NCBI GenBank assembly: GCA_036245525.1
Contig: BTPG01000003.1
Span: 211,366,070 to 211,430,069 of the forward strand
Reading direction: 5' to 3'
DNA: 64,000 bases
Source: Semisulcospira habei
Lineage: Eukaryota > Mollusca > Gastropoda > Semisulcospiridae
Positions 38,517-49,485 of the stretch are shown piece after piece. The stretch's first letter is position 1, and each line of letters starts with the position of its first letter. A program made the position numbers and the translations under genes. The notes below the pieces were generated by a model, which was given only the letters and a program-made list of their open reading frames with translations, ran no database searches and was not told where the DNA came from.

Positions 38517-38760
38517 TTAACCCACTTTGCCCCGAGTCCCTATAACAGGAGATGGATTGACCATGATAATTCAAGTGAAATATAGTGATGGTGAGTACAG
38601 ATCAGACACTGAGTTCAGTTCACTGTTGCACAAGGGTAGTGCCAGATTAGCTTGGCGCCAAGCTAATCTGGCACTACCCTTGAATTATCATGGTCAATCC
38701 ACCTGCAACTGCAAAACCTCCAAAATTTGAGAAATGGGACCTTAGGGTTAAAAGGGGTAA
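38517..38760. mobile_element. Family A hairpin with 57-bp insert
   Basis: After ATAATTCAAG comes TGAAATATAGTGATGGTGAG to TTCACTGTTGCA, then CAAGGGTAGTGCC resumes, so CAAG is repeated around the insert. Confidence 0.85.
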
Positions 38761-38954
38761 ACGTTTTTATGTTCACTTGTTTTTACTTCCACTGTCCTGG
38801 TTGTGGGGAAAAATCATGCATTTTGATGGCTGAATTCGGTCAAAATATTGAAATGTGATCTCTGTTATGATTTTGACATACTCATAGTTTTTCCGTCTAT
38901 TTTCTGTTCTTCCTAGCCAGAATAAAATGTATAATACAAAAACATGTTTGTGTG

Positions 38955-38960
38955 TTTATT
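38955..38960 (-). promoter_or_regulatory. SETMAR-like polyadenylation signal
   Basis: AATAAA on the minus strand, 67 bp after the stop codon of the SETMAR-like gene. Confidence 0.6.
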
Positions 38961-39026
38961 CCAACAACGCGTGACAGTAAAAATGAGCCCAAGTACAAAG
39001 TCATCCACTGTCTCTCCCTTGTCATG

Positions 39027-40604
39027 TTACAAACACGTCCCAAACCCAAAGCTCATTTTTTTGCAGCTGAAAATCAGTTCATCATATGGCAGGTACCCTT
39101 TACAATTATGACTTCTGCAAAGACACAGTTTCCTTGAACAGTTAACAGACACATTCTTACCAGTTTCATCACATACAGAAAGTTTTCTTTTCATAGGCCC
39201 ACCCTCTTCTGCTGTACTTCTACACTTTCCACTGTGTGATGACTCAAATTCTGCAAGTTTTCTCTTTTGCACATTTTGATTGTTTAGACAAGCATCTGAA
39301 AAAGATAACCGTTTTGTCACAGTATTGCTGTCTGAAAGGATTTCTTGAACTTGAAGGTTGTTTTGGTAAGCAGATTCCTGCAATGTTTCAATTCTAGAAA
39401 CATTTACCATTTCATCCTGTACAGTTTCCTTACAATGATCGAACACATTCTCATGGCAGTTCTCTGTCCATTTCTGACTGCACCCAAATTTTGTTTGTGA
39501 GCTTCCAATAAGTGACATTTCATTCTCAGAAATGTCAATATCATCATCCTTTACAGTTGCCTCACAATGATATGAGACATTCCGACAGCTTTCCATCAAG
39601 TTTTGGCTCAGCTTAACCCTGTTGTGCATGCAGCCACTGGTACTGTGAACAGTACCAGTGGCTGCATGCACAATGGGGTTAACTTCTGCTTGTGAATTTT
39701 CCGTTTCAAAGAGAGCATCGCCACTGTAGTCAAAAGTCAATTCTTCACCTGCATGTATGTCCCTCCGAGCAAACAGCGCTAACCTGGGCACGTTGTTGTC
39801 GACTCTCACTGGCACCATGATCATGTTTGGGTTGCATGAGTGGTTGGCAAATCGGCCAACATTGCCTTCGTAGCGAGGGTCAACGCAGGTAAGAATGACG
39901 CCGGATGTGCAATGCTCCCGTAAAATGATCAGATAGTTCACACCATCCTTCATCTCCTGAAGTCTTTTCTTTGCCTCTGAAACGCCCACCACTTCCCCTG
40001 CATACTCGCACACAAATTCCAACTGCTTGATATCCTGACATGTGAATAAGCCGAACCCTCTGCCACCAGTGTTTTTCACCCTGAGTTCAAACTGAAGCCC
40101 ATTCTGAACCACTCGATTGTGGCAAGCTTTTTGAGAAAGGTTGTCAAACTGCAAAACATTTGGTTCAAACTGCAGTTCAACTGGTTCAAAATGCCTTTCA
40201 TTTCGGACCATCCATGGTTCACTGGTTTTAACCCCCTCATTCATGCAGCAGTCAGTACTGTTTACAGTACACGGGGCTGCATGTACGAGGGGGTCAAATT
40301 GCGGTTCATTTCTAACCATGTGTTCGTGACAAGCTTTCAGAAAAAGCTTGTCACAATGGCGTGGTTGAAAATGGTCAACTTTATGACATTTACACTGGCT
40401 GTTGCATTCAAAGACTGGCTTCAGTTCCTTTCTGCTTACTGACGCTGGCAGTAGCTGCCTTGTAGTTTCGTTGTAGCTCTGGCCAAATCTTGTTATACAA
40501 GGACAGAGTTTGGTATCGCAGGAGCCATGGCAGTCGCATCCAGCTAGCTGTTCAGTGAAACCTTCCACATCACACTCTGGGCCTGGTATACTTCTGGTGA
40601 TGTA
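39027..40604 (-). CDS. SETMAR: SETMAR-like exon 2 (pre-SET, SET, post-SET)
   Basis: Begins after acceptor TTTTGCATTTCAG with YITRSIPGPECDVEGF. The reading frame continues upstream to 40658 but that part is intron. A weak internal donor/acceptor-like pair near 39160-39121 is not used, since the intervening frame leads straight into the post-SET cysteines. Confidence 0.9.
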   Translation of the reverse strand, partial: YITRSIPGPECDVEGFTEQLAGCDCHGSCDTKLCPCITRFGQSYNETTRQLLPASVSRKELKPVFECNSQCKCHKVDHFQPRHCDKLFLKACHEHMVRNEPQFDPLVHAAPCTVNSTDCCMNEGVKTSEPWMVRNERHFEPVELQFEPNVLQFDNLSQKACHNRVVQNGLQFELRVKNTGGRGFGLFTCQDIKQLEFVCEYAGEVVGVSEAKKRLQEMKDGVNYLIILREHCTSGVILTCVDPRYEGNVGRFANHSCNPNMIMVPVRVDNNVPRLALFARRDIHAGEELTFDYSGDALFETENSQAEVNPIVHAATGTVHSTSGCMHNRVKLSQNLMESCRNVSYHCEATVKDDDIDISENEMSLIGSSQTKFGCSQKWTENCHENVFDHCKETVQDEMVNVSRIETLQESAYQNNLQVQEILSDSNTVTKRLSFSDACLNNQNVQKRKLAEFESSHSGKCRSTAEEGGPMKRKLSVCDETGKNVSVNCSRKLCLCRSHNCKGYLPYDELIFSCKKMSFGFGTCL

Positions 40605-43166
40605 CTGAAATGCAAAATAAACTTTTTCACTCGGTGAACAATATAGAATTAAAAACATGAAAAAATAATTACCTCAAAACTTGATAGTTTTAACCCATTT
40701 AGCCCTAAGACCCTACCACAGGAGATGGATGGGCTGTGATAATTCAAGGGTAATGTCAGATTAGTTTGGTGCCTGAAGGCGCCAAGCTAATCTGGCACTA
40801 CCCTTGAATTACCAGTCCATCCATCTCCTGCAACTGGTACATAGTTGTCAGGTGACAACTCCAAAATAGGGCCTTTGGGGTTAGGAGGGTTAATCTGGGC
40901 ATACTAAAATTGACCATGAACTCTGAATTTAATGAGAGGGGTCTCTCTCTTCTCTCTTGGCTTGACTTCGCGAACGAAGATTTTATAGGAGTTGCCCACG
41001 ACGTCTGCAGGCTTGTTCGTGGCTGCGGAGGCCAATCCGAGACAGGCAGGTTCGACCGCAGTGGCTGCAGGGGAAGGTATGGCCAGGGTTCTGAGCTGCG
41101 GCATCTCTGTTTTTTCTCCTGAGCCGCTTGTCCTTAAGGCTAGCTCTGTGAGAGTCCTCAAAGGAGACAGCTGCCTTGTAAATGGTGGAGCGCCAGGTGT
41201 CACGGTCCGCAGCAAGCGAAGACCACTGGTGGTGGTCGATTTGGCAGGCACTAAGTGACTTCTTGAGACAGTCTTTGTATCTCTTCTTTGGTGCCCCTCT
41301 GTCACGGTGTCCAGTAGCAAGCTTGCCGAACAGGGTGATCTTTGGTAGGCGATGATCCTCCATCCTGGAGACATGCCCCGCCCAGCGGAGCTGTGTCCGC
41401 AGCAGCAAAGCCTCGATGCTCACAGTTTCAGCCTGTTCAAGGACCTCGACGTTGGTGACATAGTCACTCCAGTGAATGCCCAGGATGGTACGCAGGCAGC
41501 GCTGGTGGAAGCGTTCGAGGAGTCGTAGTTGGCTGTGGTAGAGGGCCCAGGACTCGGAACCATACAGCAGGGTGGTGAGGACCACAGCTCTGTACACGCT
41601 GATCTTGGTGCCTGTTTTCAGCTGTTGATTGTGCCACACCCGCTTGAAAAGTCGCCCGAAAGCGCTGTTCGCTTTTGCCAGCCTGCTGTCAAGCTCCTTG
41701 TCCAGCTTGGCGTCCGACGTGATAATGCAGCCAAGGTAAGTAAACTGGTGCACTGACTTTAGTTCAGACTCGCCAATGGTGATGTGAGGAGGGCGATACA
41801 CTGTCTTGGGTGCCGGCTGATGGAGGACCTGTGTCTTTTTCAGACTGACCTCGAGTCCAAAGAGCTGGGCAGCATCTGCGAAGCAAGACGTGATGCGCTG
41901 CAGGGCTCTCTCTGTGTGTGCAACGAGGGCAGCATCATCAGCAAAAAGCAGCTCACGAATCAGTTGGTCTAGGGTTTTCGTGTGGGCCTGCAGTCGTCTG
42001 AGGTTGAACAGGCTGCCATCAAGACGATACCTGATGTACACTGCATCGTCATCATCGAGGTCCACTGTGGCCTGCTTCAACATCATGCTAAAAAAGATGG
42101 TGAAGAGGGTCGGTGCCAGCACGCAGCCCTGCTTTACGCCGTTGAGAATAGGGAATGGTTCCGAGAGGTCATTGTTGAGTCTGACCTGGCCTTGCTGGTC
42201 CTCGTGTAGCTGGACAATCATGTTGAGGAACTTTGGGGGACAGCCAAGTCGCTCCAGGATCTGCCACATGCCTTGCCTGCTCACAGTGTCGAACGCTTTT
42301 GTTAGGTCGACAAATGTTACGTACAGACCTTTGTTCTGCTCGCGGCACTTCTCCTGTAGCTGTCTCAGCACAAAGACCATATCGGTGGTGCTCCTGTTTG
42401 CTCTGAAGCCACACTGGCCCTCTGGGAGTTGGTCTTCAGCGATGGCAGGTACCAGCCGATTCAGGAACAGCCTTGCAAGGATTTTCCCAGCAATGGACAG
42501 CATTTCTTTTATATTAATACTTATTAGAGACCCCAATGGACTGCTGTCCATTGGGGTCTCTAATAAGTATTAATATAAAAGAAAAAGAAAATTAGAATTT
42601 TTTTCCTTACCATGATCTAGAAAAGCATCATAATATTCTATTATGACCTTGTTTATTTTACATTATCAGCAGAGTTGGCTGTGCATTTTCAGCAAGCATG
42701 TGTTTTCTGAAGTAAAGTGTGTCAATGAGTTGCATGTTTGAGCACACTGGAACTGAAAAATGTAATACTTGTTATCATAATTATCAGTTCATCAGCAGCA
42801 AACTGCTCCAAATAGAAAAGCACATATTTTTTATTAACCAGTATGCCCACAGATTAATCAGTAATTCAAACAGGTTTAGAGGCAGTATCAAAGTAGAAAA
42901 TATGACATTTCAGCCCTGACCATGACTGTGATAGTTCAAGTGTTGTGCTAGATTCTGCCACTAGACTTGAACTGTCATGGTCAACCCATCACCTCAACTG
43001 GTATGTAGTCTACAGAGGACAAATCATGGGTTTGTGAATTTGAACTTATGGCTCAGTGTATGCAGCAAATTCAACTTACTCTGAACTTGGGCAGAGTAAT
43101 GCAACTCGCTGAATTAACCTCACACTTGATTGGCGTCCGTTCCAAACCGTGACTGATGTCTTCCAT
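39027..43166 (-). CDS. SETMAR: SETMAR-type SET-domain histone-lysine N-methyltransferase, 2 exons
   Basis: Exon 1 (43166-43080, 29 aa) joins exon 2 (40604-39027) in phase 0 to give 554 aa. The order is an N-terminal DISHGLE segment typical of invertebrate SETMAR-like proteins, a pre-SET cysteine cluster (CDCHGSCDTKLCPC, FECNSQCKC), SET motifs GRFANHSCNPN (residues 280-290) and ELTFDYSG (near 317), and post-SET CLCRSHNC (523-530). The segments CHNRVVQNGLQF and VPRLALFARRDI match SETMAR rather than SUV39H. SETMAR-family SET domains methylate histone H3 (H3K36 reported) in the nucleus. Oddities: about 85 extra residues inside pre-SET and about 190 between SET and post-SET. Two of these stretches are hairpin-transposon sequence (residues 133-154 and 338-359). 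No transposase is fused here, unlike primate SETMAR. Whether it is catalytically active is unknown. Confidence 0.9.
39613..39682. mobile_element. Family D hairpin inside SETMAR-like coding exon
   Basis: 70 bp from TTAA to TTAA; arms of about 34 bp with two mismatches around GAAC. It adds 66 bp (22 codons) in frame, residues 338-359 of the protein, read as NPIVHAATGTVHSTSG and on. Removing one TTAA plus the element restores a GTT-AAG junction. Confidence 0.9.
40228..40297. mobile_element. Second family D hairpin inside SETMAR-like coding exon
   Basis: 70 bp from TTAA to a mutated TCAA. It adds 22 codons (residues 133-154, DPLVHAAPCTVNSTDCC and on) between pre-SET cysteines. The peptide aligns with that from the copy at 39613 because both sit in the same codon phase. 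Confidence 0.88.
40690..40893. mobile_element. Family A hairpin in SETMAR-like intron
   Basis: TTAACCCATTTAGCCC to GAGGGTTAA, 86 bp upstream (on the minus strand) of exon 2. Confidence 0.9.
40905..42502 (-). mobile_element. 5'-truncated LINE in SETMAR-like intron 1
   Basis: Carries the reverse-transcriptase ORF at 42551-40983 and a very short 3' end. The 5' end is cut in the RT domain at the LLSIAGKILAR motif and abuts a perfect palindrome. Same strand as the host gene. Confidence 0.85.
40983..42551 (-). CDS. LINE reverse transcriptase with C-terminal zinc finger (truncated)
   Basis: 522-aa ORF. RT block motifs are in order: GFRANRSTTDMVF, VDLTKAFDTV (block A), GVKQGCVLAPTLF (block B), LLFADDAALVA (catalytic DD), FTYLGC. 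The C terminus has a C2H2-like finger, CSHCGRTCLSRIGLRSHEQAC region, as in I-group/Nimb-type LINEs. The endonuclease domain is missing. The first 16 codons come from the adjacent palindrome, not the LINE. The frame is otherwise uninterrupted, implying a young copy. Clade assignment is tentative. Confidence 0.88.
   Translation of the reverse strand: MDSSPLGSLISINIKEMLSIAGKILARLFLNRLVPAIAEDQLPEGQCGFRANRSTTDMVFVLRQLQEKCREQNKGLYVTFVDLTKAFDTVSRQGMWQILERLGCPPKFLNMIVQLHEDQQGQVRLNNDLSEPFPILNGVKQGCVLAPTLFTIFFSMMLKQATVDLDDDDAVYIRYRLDGSLFNLRRLQAHTKTLDQLIRELLFADDAALVAHTERALQRITSCFADAAQLFGLEVSLKKTQVLHQPAPKTVYRPPHITIGESELKSVHQFTYLGCIITSDAKLDKELDSRLAKANSAFGRLFKRVWHNQQLKTGTKISVYRAVVLTTLLYGSESWALYHSQLRLLERFHQRCLRTILGIHWSDYVTNVEVLEQAETVSIEALLLRTQLRWAGHVSRMEDHRLPKITLFGKLATGHRDRGAPKKRYKDCLKKSLSACQIDHHQWSSLAADRDTWRSTIYKAAVSFEDSHRASLKDKRLRRKNRDAAAQNPGHTFPCSHCGRTCLSRIGLRSHEQACRRRGQLL
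42503..42584. repeat. Perfect 39-bp-arm palindrome at LINE 5' junction
   Basis: Arms 42503-42541 and 42546-42584 are perfect inverted copies with a 4-base loop. One arm continues the intron sequence; the other joins the LINE. Confidence 0.92.
42908..43045. mobile_element. Decayed family A element next to SETMAR-like exon 1
   Basis: CCATGACTGTGATAGTTCAA mirrored by TTGAACTGTCATGG; centre lost. Confidence 0.65.
43080..43166 (-). CDS. SETMAR: SETMAR-like exon 1
   Basis: First ATG after an in-frame stop; encodes MEDISHGLERTPIKCEVN, then SASCITLPKFR, and ends at donor GTAAGT. The DIS-G-E-PI-C-N ... LP-F pattern matches the N terminus of invertebrate SETMAR-like proteins. Found by reading past the intronic LINE. 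Confidence 0.8.
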
Positions 43167-43601
43167 CTCATCACAAAGGGGTCATCTGTTTGTTGTATCG
43201 CCAGTGCTGTTAAAAGAAAAACAATTTTAAAAAACCCCACCAATTTAATCACTGGAAAAGCAGGGCATAACAACTGTGTCAGTCTAAGATCAATTGATGA
43301 AAATACGCTGATGAAAATACGAAACAATACCGTCATATGTTACGTACTCAAAACAAGAAACTTAGAGAATAGAGAACGTGAGATGTTCGCGAAAGTAGAT
43401 GGTCTGTTAGACATCCAGGCTAAAACCAGTTTTTGAACGTGAGAAAAAGCTTACGAAATACTGTGTGCTCTATTGAAATGTTTACAGTGTGCCGCCATGT
43501 TGTACCTTGGTTTGAGGGAGTGCTGTCCCTTGACCTATTTCATTGTTCAGTGTCTACCGTATTGAAAATACGATAGACCGGCTTTGAAATGGGGGGAGAG
43601 T

Positions 43602-43912
43602 CCGAAATAGCTCAGGCGGTTAAGCGTCGGAACAAGAGAGCGAAGGGAATCGCCGGGTCGTGGGTTCGGCCCCGGTAGATGGACTCGCAATCCGGGCAGG
43701 GAAAAAAGACGGGCTTTGTTCCATAGCCGCATGTCGGCCGTCGGAAAGGCCGTCAGTCCTGGTAAATCAAAGTGGCACAGTTGCAGTGCGCCTGAATTGA
43801 TCAGTGTTCAGGACGTACTCCATAGGCAATAGATTTCCCTGTCCCCCATAACCCACCCGTCAGGGCCGTCCATTCAGTATCACTTCGGTGGTCGAACTAA
43901 CCAACCAAATGG
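43602..43912 (+). mobile_element. tRNA-derived SINE, third family
   Basis: Head AATAGCTCAGGCGGTTAAGC with B-box-like GGGTTCGGCCC; body ends CACTTCGGTGGTCGAACTAA then CCAACCAAAT, resembling the 3' part of the SINE at 19998. Confidence 0.65.
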
Positions 43913-45311
43913 GGCTGGCCGGTCGGCCGGAGCGCATCACCGGTTCCGGGGTGCACATCCAGTGACGTTTTTGGAGTGCGGCGCAGAAATTCCGGCTGGC
44001 AAAGAAGTAACACGATCAAAATGACATCAAGTCTGCAGGGACGTAGCGGGCCACTCCGGCGCTCCGGCGACCGCCGGTGACTTTTGGGAAAAAAAAAAGA
44101 AAAGAAAAAAAAAAGAGCGAGAGAGAGAGAGAGACTCAGAGAGAGCCTGCAAACCCCGTGGTGTCAAAACTTCGCAAGTGTATTCATGTTTACCAAAAGT
44201 TGAATGGCATGTTTGCGCCCGTTATGATAGCTCAGTGCACCCGACTTAGCAGTGGCTGGTAAACAGAAAAGTGTCAAAATCGCCGGCCTAAGAACGAAAG
44301 CTACTGGCCGAAGTGCATCCAACAGACTTCTGCACCACTAGCTCCACCAATTTAGCAAAGAAACGGAAAATAAGGACATGAGGCACCACTAGCAAAAGCC
44401 GCACGCCGACTCCAAACCGCGGTAACAGCCTCAAGTCATGACACATTAAACGAAGCAGAACGGGTTGAACTCCCAATACTCAGAACTTGAAACCAACTGC
44501 ATGGCATTGGACTGAATATCTTATTTCTACGCGCCACACCGCAACCAATACAAGGTCTCTCTCTCCCCCCCCCCCCCCCCCAACAACGGGGAAAAGAAAA
44601 CGGAATGAACCAGAAACAGAAAAACCGCCAGACTTTTGAACTATAAAATCATCATAGGACCAGCACACAAATGGGCGTGGAAAAAAAAAAGAACTCATGA
44701 GGACGAAAAACCTCCCACACTTTCAAACAATCCTACTAACCGCATTCATCTTCTCCAATGGACTGAACCTTACGATATTCTTTGAATGGGTCTACTTCAT
44801 GGGCCTTTAGTGCAGAGACAAAGGAGCAAGGAAACAACTAGAATACCTCTTCGTATACTTTAAAGAGGGCAGATACAGCAAAGCTTTGTACGCCTACCAA
44901 TCATTGATCAACGTGCGCTCGAATACTTAGACGGAACCCCGAAACACCACAGACAACGACGGAATTGTCCCACCAACAATCAAAACTAAGGCCGGACACG
45001 ATATGAAAAGAACACACTACCACTCTCCACTAGCCTTTCCAAGTTATAATGTGAGCGAGAGTACATCCTCTTGAAGAATGCAAAATAAACCACAAAACAA
45101 ACTACCATAAAACCTAACAACAAAGGTTTACTCAGTCAACAAAAACAAAAGGGTCAGCACGCTGATGAAGGCAGCCCTTAGCCAATAAAGGCTTAAACAT
45201 GCCCAACTGAAAATACACCTGACAGCTAACTCAAAACGTGACTGATTTGTGAATTGTCATATGGGTATACGGCTGGTCACATCAAGCCATCAAACAGTGG
45301 TGTGCGATGTA

Positions 45312-45347
<36 letters not shown>

Positions 45348-45535
45348 CGTATGCACGAGGCTCGATTGAACCACGTCCAAAAGTCTAAAACTGACTCACT
45401 CAACTTGATTCGTGTTGCCAACAACTTTAATTGTGGCTTCTGCAGCACGCAGGCAAACAGTTTTTAGGACATTTTCTGAGCTGGATGTGTCAAGAAACCA
45501 ATCATAAAATCATAAATCAGTCCCTCGAGTGAAGC
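43913..45535. other. Unassigned stretch
   Basis: No gene. Contains GA repeats (44115-44135), a C run, TGATGAAGGCAGCCCTTAGC near 45163 (loosely like Penelope-type element ends) and the poly-A tract. Confidence 0.45.
45313..45344. repeat. Poly-A tract
   Basis: Unbroken run of about 32 A; may be the tail of an unrecognised retroelement on the plus strand. Confidence 0.9.
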
Positions 45536-47178
45536 GTCTTTCTGTCAGAATTCAAATCAGCCGTTGTCAAACCTCTCCTGAAAAGTCGAATCTTGACCCC
45601 AACAAGCTAAAGAACTATCTCCCCGTTTCAAACCTATCCTTTCTCTCCAAAGTTCTTGAGAGAGTCGTTCTGACATAGGTCACTAAATATCTACAGTCAA
45701 ACAATCTCGTCCATCCACTTCAGTCTGCTTAACGTGCTAGTCACAGTACTGAAACTGCTCTCCTATGTGTCGTTAATGGCCTAGTATAGTGAGTAAGTGC
45801 CTATGATGAAAACCTGAGCTCAGTTCGTGCCCTGTTAGACCTATCAGCTGCGTTTGACACCATTGACCACTCCATCTTGCTCCAGCGTCTAGAAAACTAC
45901 TTTGGTATTTCTGGTAAGTTCTACTCTTATCTGTCTTCCCGTCAGATTAACGTCTCTGTCAAGAACGCTCTTTCTGAAGCTGCTGCGCTAGAGTTTGGGG
46001 TCCCCCAGGGCTCTGTCCTGGGCCCCATTCTATTTACGCTGTACACTCAGCCTCTGTCTCAGGTTATCGCATCGCATTCAACCGATCATCACATGTATGC
46101 GGATGATACACAACTTCCGAAATCTGCATCTCAAACAGCTCCAGTCAGGTTATTTCAGATGTTCAGAACTGTATCTCAGATATTAAGTCCTGGATGTGTG
46201 AAAATAAACTCCAGTTAAACGAGGGCAAGACAGAAGCTCTTCTTATCGGTGCCTCTCAACTGCTGCCCAATTCTCCTGACTCTATGCGCATTTGTGATGC
46301 ACCTATTCCATTTTCTGATTCAGTTCGCAATCTTGGCGTTTTTTCTTGATAAAGATCTTCAAATGAAGAACCATGTAAATCATGTCTGCAAAATTGCTTT
46401 TCTGGAATTAAGACGTATCAGTTCTATCCGTCATTACCTCACCACTGAATCTGCCATCACACTGGTCGTCTTTTTAGTCTTGTCCCGCATTGATTACTGC
46501 AATTGATTACTTAGCTGGCCTCCCTCAGTCTCTCACTCATTCAGAAATTGCAGTGAGTTCAGAATTCAGCACGTCTTATCGTCCGCGCCTCACAGCATCA
46601 GCCCATCACTCCTATCATGAGACAACTTCATTGGCTGCCAGTCAAACAACGAGTCTCGTACAAAATCGCCTGTCTGCGCTACAAAACTATTAACTACTCT
46701 ACCCCTGCCTAACTCGCTGATCTTCTTCAACTGTACACTCCCTCCCACTCCCTCTGTTCAAGTAGTGACACGGCGCGCCTTCTCAGAGTCCCTCTCTGCA
46801 AACAGACGTGACCGTTGTTTTGCGCACGTTGGACCTCAGTGTTGTCTGGAACTCTCTACCCATAGATATTATACATTCTCCCTCATTCACTGCCTTTAAA
46901 TCTGCCCTTAAGACCCAGCTGTTCGATACCCCAATGTAGCTCGCGCCACTGAACTAAAAGAAATGATTTCTTTTAGATCAGTGAGCTCGCGCGCAGTTCT
47001 TCGTCAGTGGCCGTTAAAGGTCATAGTATACCTGTGTGTTTGTCTGTGTGCGTGCGTGTGTATTGCAGAATCCTTTATTCCTCTGGCTTTAAGACCCCCT
47101 CCACTCCCACTCTTTATTTGTAAAGCGCTAAGAGCTTATTTTAGTATAAGCGCTATATAAGTAGCCATTATTATTATT
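45536..47178 (+). pseudogene. Decayed CR1/L2-like LINE, RT region to 3' tail
   Basis: Recognisable but frame-broken pieces: VVKPLLKK, LSAAFDTIDHSILLQRL, the open 45877-46218 piece with FGVPQGSVLGPILFTLY and YADDTQL, then IDYCN and a C-terminal region. It ends with GCGCTATATAAGTAGCC and an ATT repeat at 47166-47181, the 3' end shared with local SINEs. Several stops and shifts; not functional. Confidence 0.85.
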
Positions 47179-47649
47179 ATTAAGAACCAATGTGCTTCAA
47201 AAATCCCGTGCAACACAAACGTCTGCTGTCAAAGTTGATTCAGGACTGGATGCAAAGCTTTTGTGATGAACATTTCTTCATGGATTATATCTCTTTTTTA
47301 AATTTTGTTTCGCAAGTCTCATCTACAACAAACGATCTTCAACTCTGACATGTTGTAATCTTCTAACTACAGAAAGGCGAGTTTGTTCACTAATTGATTG
47401 GTTTCCCCATGACCACATGAAGGATTTAAACCGGCAATTGTGACATTTCCCAATTCTTGATTCCAAGCCAGCATATCATAGGTAAGTCTGTCTTTGGATG
47501 TGAATGTTGTTTCTTTAAAATAGAGTTAACATTTTAGTATCAATAAATAAGCGTCTGGTCGCCATCGTCCCTCAAATAGTTTCCGACTTTCCGAAACCGC
47601 CGGACTACTTTTCTCATGCCCGCTACGTCCCCGAGTCTAGATACGCAAA

Positions 47650-48725
47650 CCTTGTTAGAGAACGTCTTTTTGGCGCCAAGCGCCGCGGCCATGTATGTGA
47701 CAGCGACTCAGTAGACTCGAGCCCGCGTTTGTGACTGCCGGAGTATGGACAACGGCCTTGACTGAAAGTGTAGGATATTGTCCCTAAAAAAATTATCTCG
47801 AGACGGACCTTTTATCGATTTTTTTAAAAAAATGAACATGCTCATTGGCGAGAAAATGGCCGATTCACAAAAACCGGTTGATCGGCCACACTGGTCGAGT
47901 CCGTACTGAATTGTTCGATTCAGTCATTACTAGATATTTTGCGTTGTATAGCATGATAAAAGGGAGATATTGAATGAGTTCGTTAGCCAACATTGTACCT
48001 CACTAGAACGTTTTGAGTGATATGATTAAATATTTTTTGATAAAATATATTTTCACGTTTTTCAGTGAGATTAATTTCACGAATTATATGGGCTAATCTT
48101 AAAACAATTGAATCTTTTATTTTTAACTCCCCCCCCCCCCCCCAAAAAAAAAAAAAAAAAAAAAAAAAAGAACAAACAACAACAACAACAACAACAACAA
48201 CCTGTGACACAATCTTCTCATTAATAATCGCATGATTTTTCGTATACGGTATTTGCATAAGCCTATTGCATGTCTCGGCTGTCGGGTCCGATTAGGTCGG
48301 CAATTGTGACCTTGATGCTGGCCCTAGGTGTGAAAATCAAACAATGTTCTACAACACTTTTTAGGACTAGTCATCTGTAAAACAGCTAACATAACTGTAA
48401 TTCTTTTTTTACGAAAAAAAAACTAAATCACTATTATCTTCTCATTAATACCCGCATGATTTTTCATAAACAGTAGAGTAGAAGATGGATTCAGTCCTGT
48501 CGCGGCTACACGAACCCACACGGCAGATCGTACTGACGGGAAGCGCCGTGTCTGTGTCTGTCATTATTTGTGTGCGCCGACGCGGTGTGTGTTGATCAGG
48601 GGTTGGCTTACAGAGGAAGAAAATGCCAGATCAGCATAATAAGCCTAAAAATATGAACAACCCCTGAATGTTCCTCAAAAGATGACGTATCTGAGCTCCA
48701 AACAATACGGTAGAATTTGGAATGA
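47650..48725 (-). repeat. Dispersed repeat G, inverted copy
   Basis: Reverse complement matches 365-1660 block by block with many differences; includes a poly-C/poly-A tract at 48128-48170. Confidence 0.7.
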
Positions 48726-49485
48726 AATCCTCATCTTTTTAAAAAAAACCCAACCAAATCAGTGATTTTTGAAGAAAATAAAAGTCATTTTAGACTATAT
48801 GATTCATATTTCAAATGCGGACTGACAAAGTGGCATCACAATGTACTAACATTTACACAAACAAGAAAGGCAATGCCCTTATGGCTCACGTGTATCGCGG
48901 ACCGATCTACACATGTCTGACAATAAGTAAAGAGATGTCTTCTGCACTAATAAAATCCATGTTTTCTCAACATTTAATCAGTTTTCACACATCTGTGAAA
49001 CCCCCGTGACCCTTTACTTTGCGATGAGTCAACTAAATTAGGATACACAGGAAGGTCTTATCATAAGCTACCTTTGTCCCAAATTTTATTGAAAAGTTTG
49101 CAAAAATGTTGATAATAACTTCAATTATTGGCATTTTATATACATTTGTCGACCTCTTGTGACCCATGACCTTTTACTGGGGGTCATTCAAATTAGTCTG
49201 CATAGATAGGTCTTACCATCAGGTATCTCTGTAGCAAGTTTGGGTTTGAAGTTGTGAATAGTAATTGAGAAAAAAATTTCTTGTCAAAACATGGCTATTT
49301 TGTTTACCTATTTCCTGAGCTCTTGTGACCCTTGACCTTTCCGAGGGGTCATCCAAAGTAGTATGTATAGATAGGTCTTACCATCAGGTATCTCTGTAGC
49401 AAGTTTGGGTTTGAAGGTGTGAATAGTAATTGAGAAAAAAATTTCTTGTCAAAATATGGCTATTTTGTTTACCTATTTCCTGAGC

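Larger units (their letters stand above)
31774..39026. other. Region between SUMF1 and the SETMAR-like gene
   Basis: Convergent intergenic stretch. Nothing coding seen beyond the satellite; 36110-37050 has no recognisable element. Confidence 0.65.

Noticed and set aside
39121..39160. Tiny intron in the SETMAR-like exon
   Set aside because: GTAAG and TTTGCAG exist on the minus strand, but a ~40-bp intron would remove residues leading into the post-SET cysteines, which read correctly without splicing.
41890..42573. 227-aa plus-strand ORF
   Set aside because: Shadow of the reverse transcriptase on the opposite strand.
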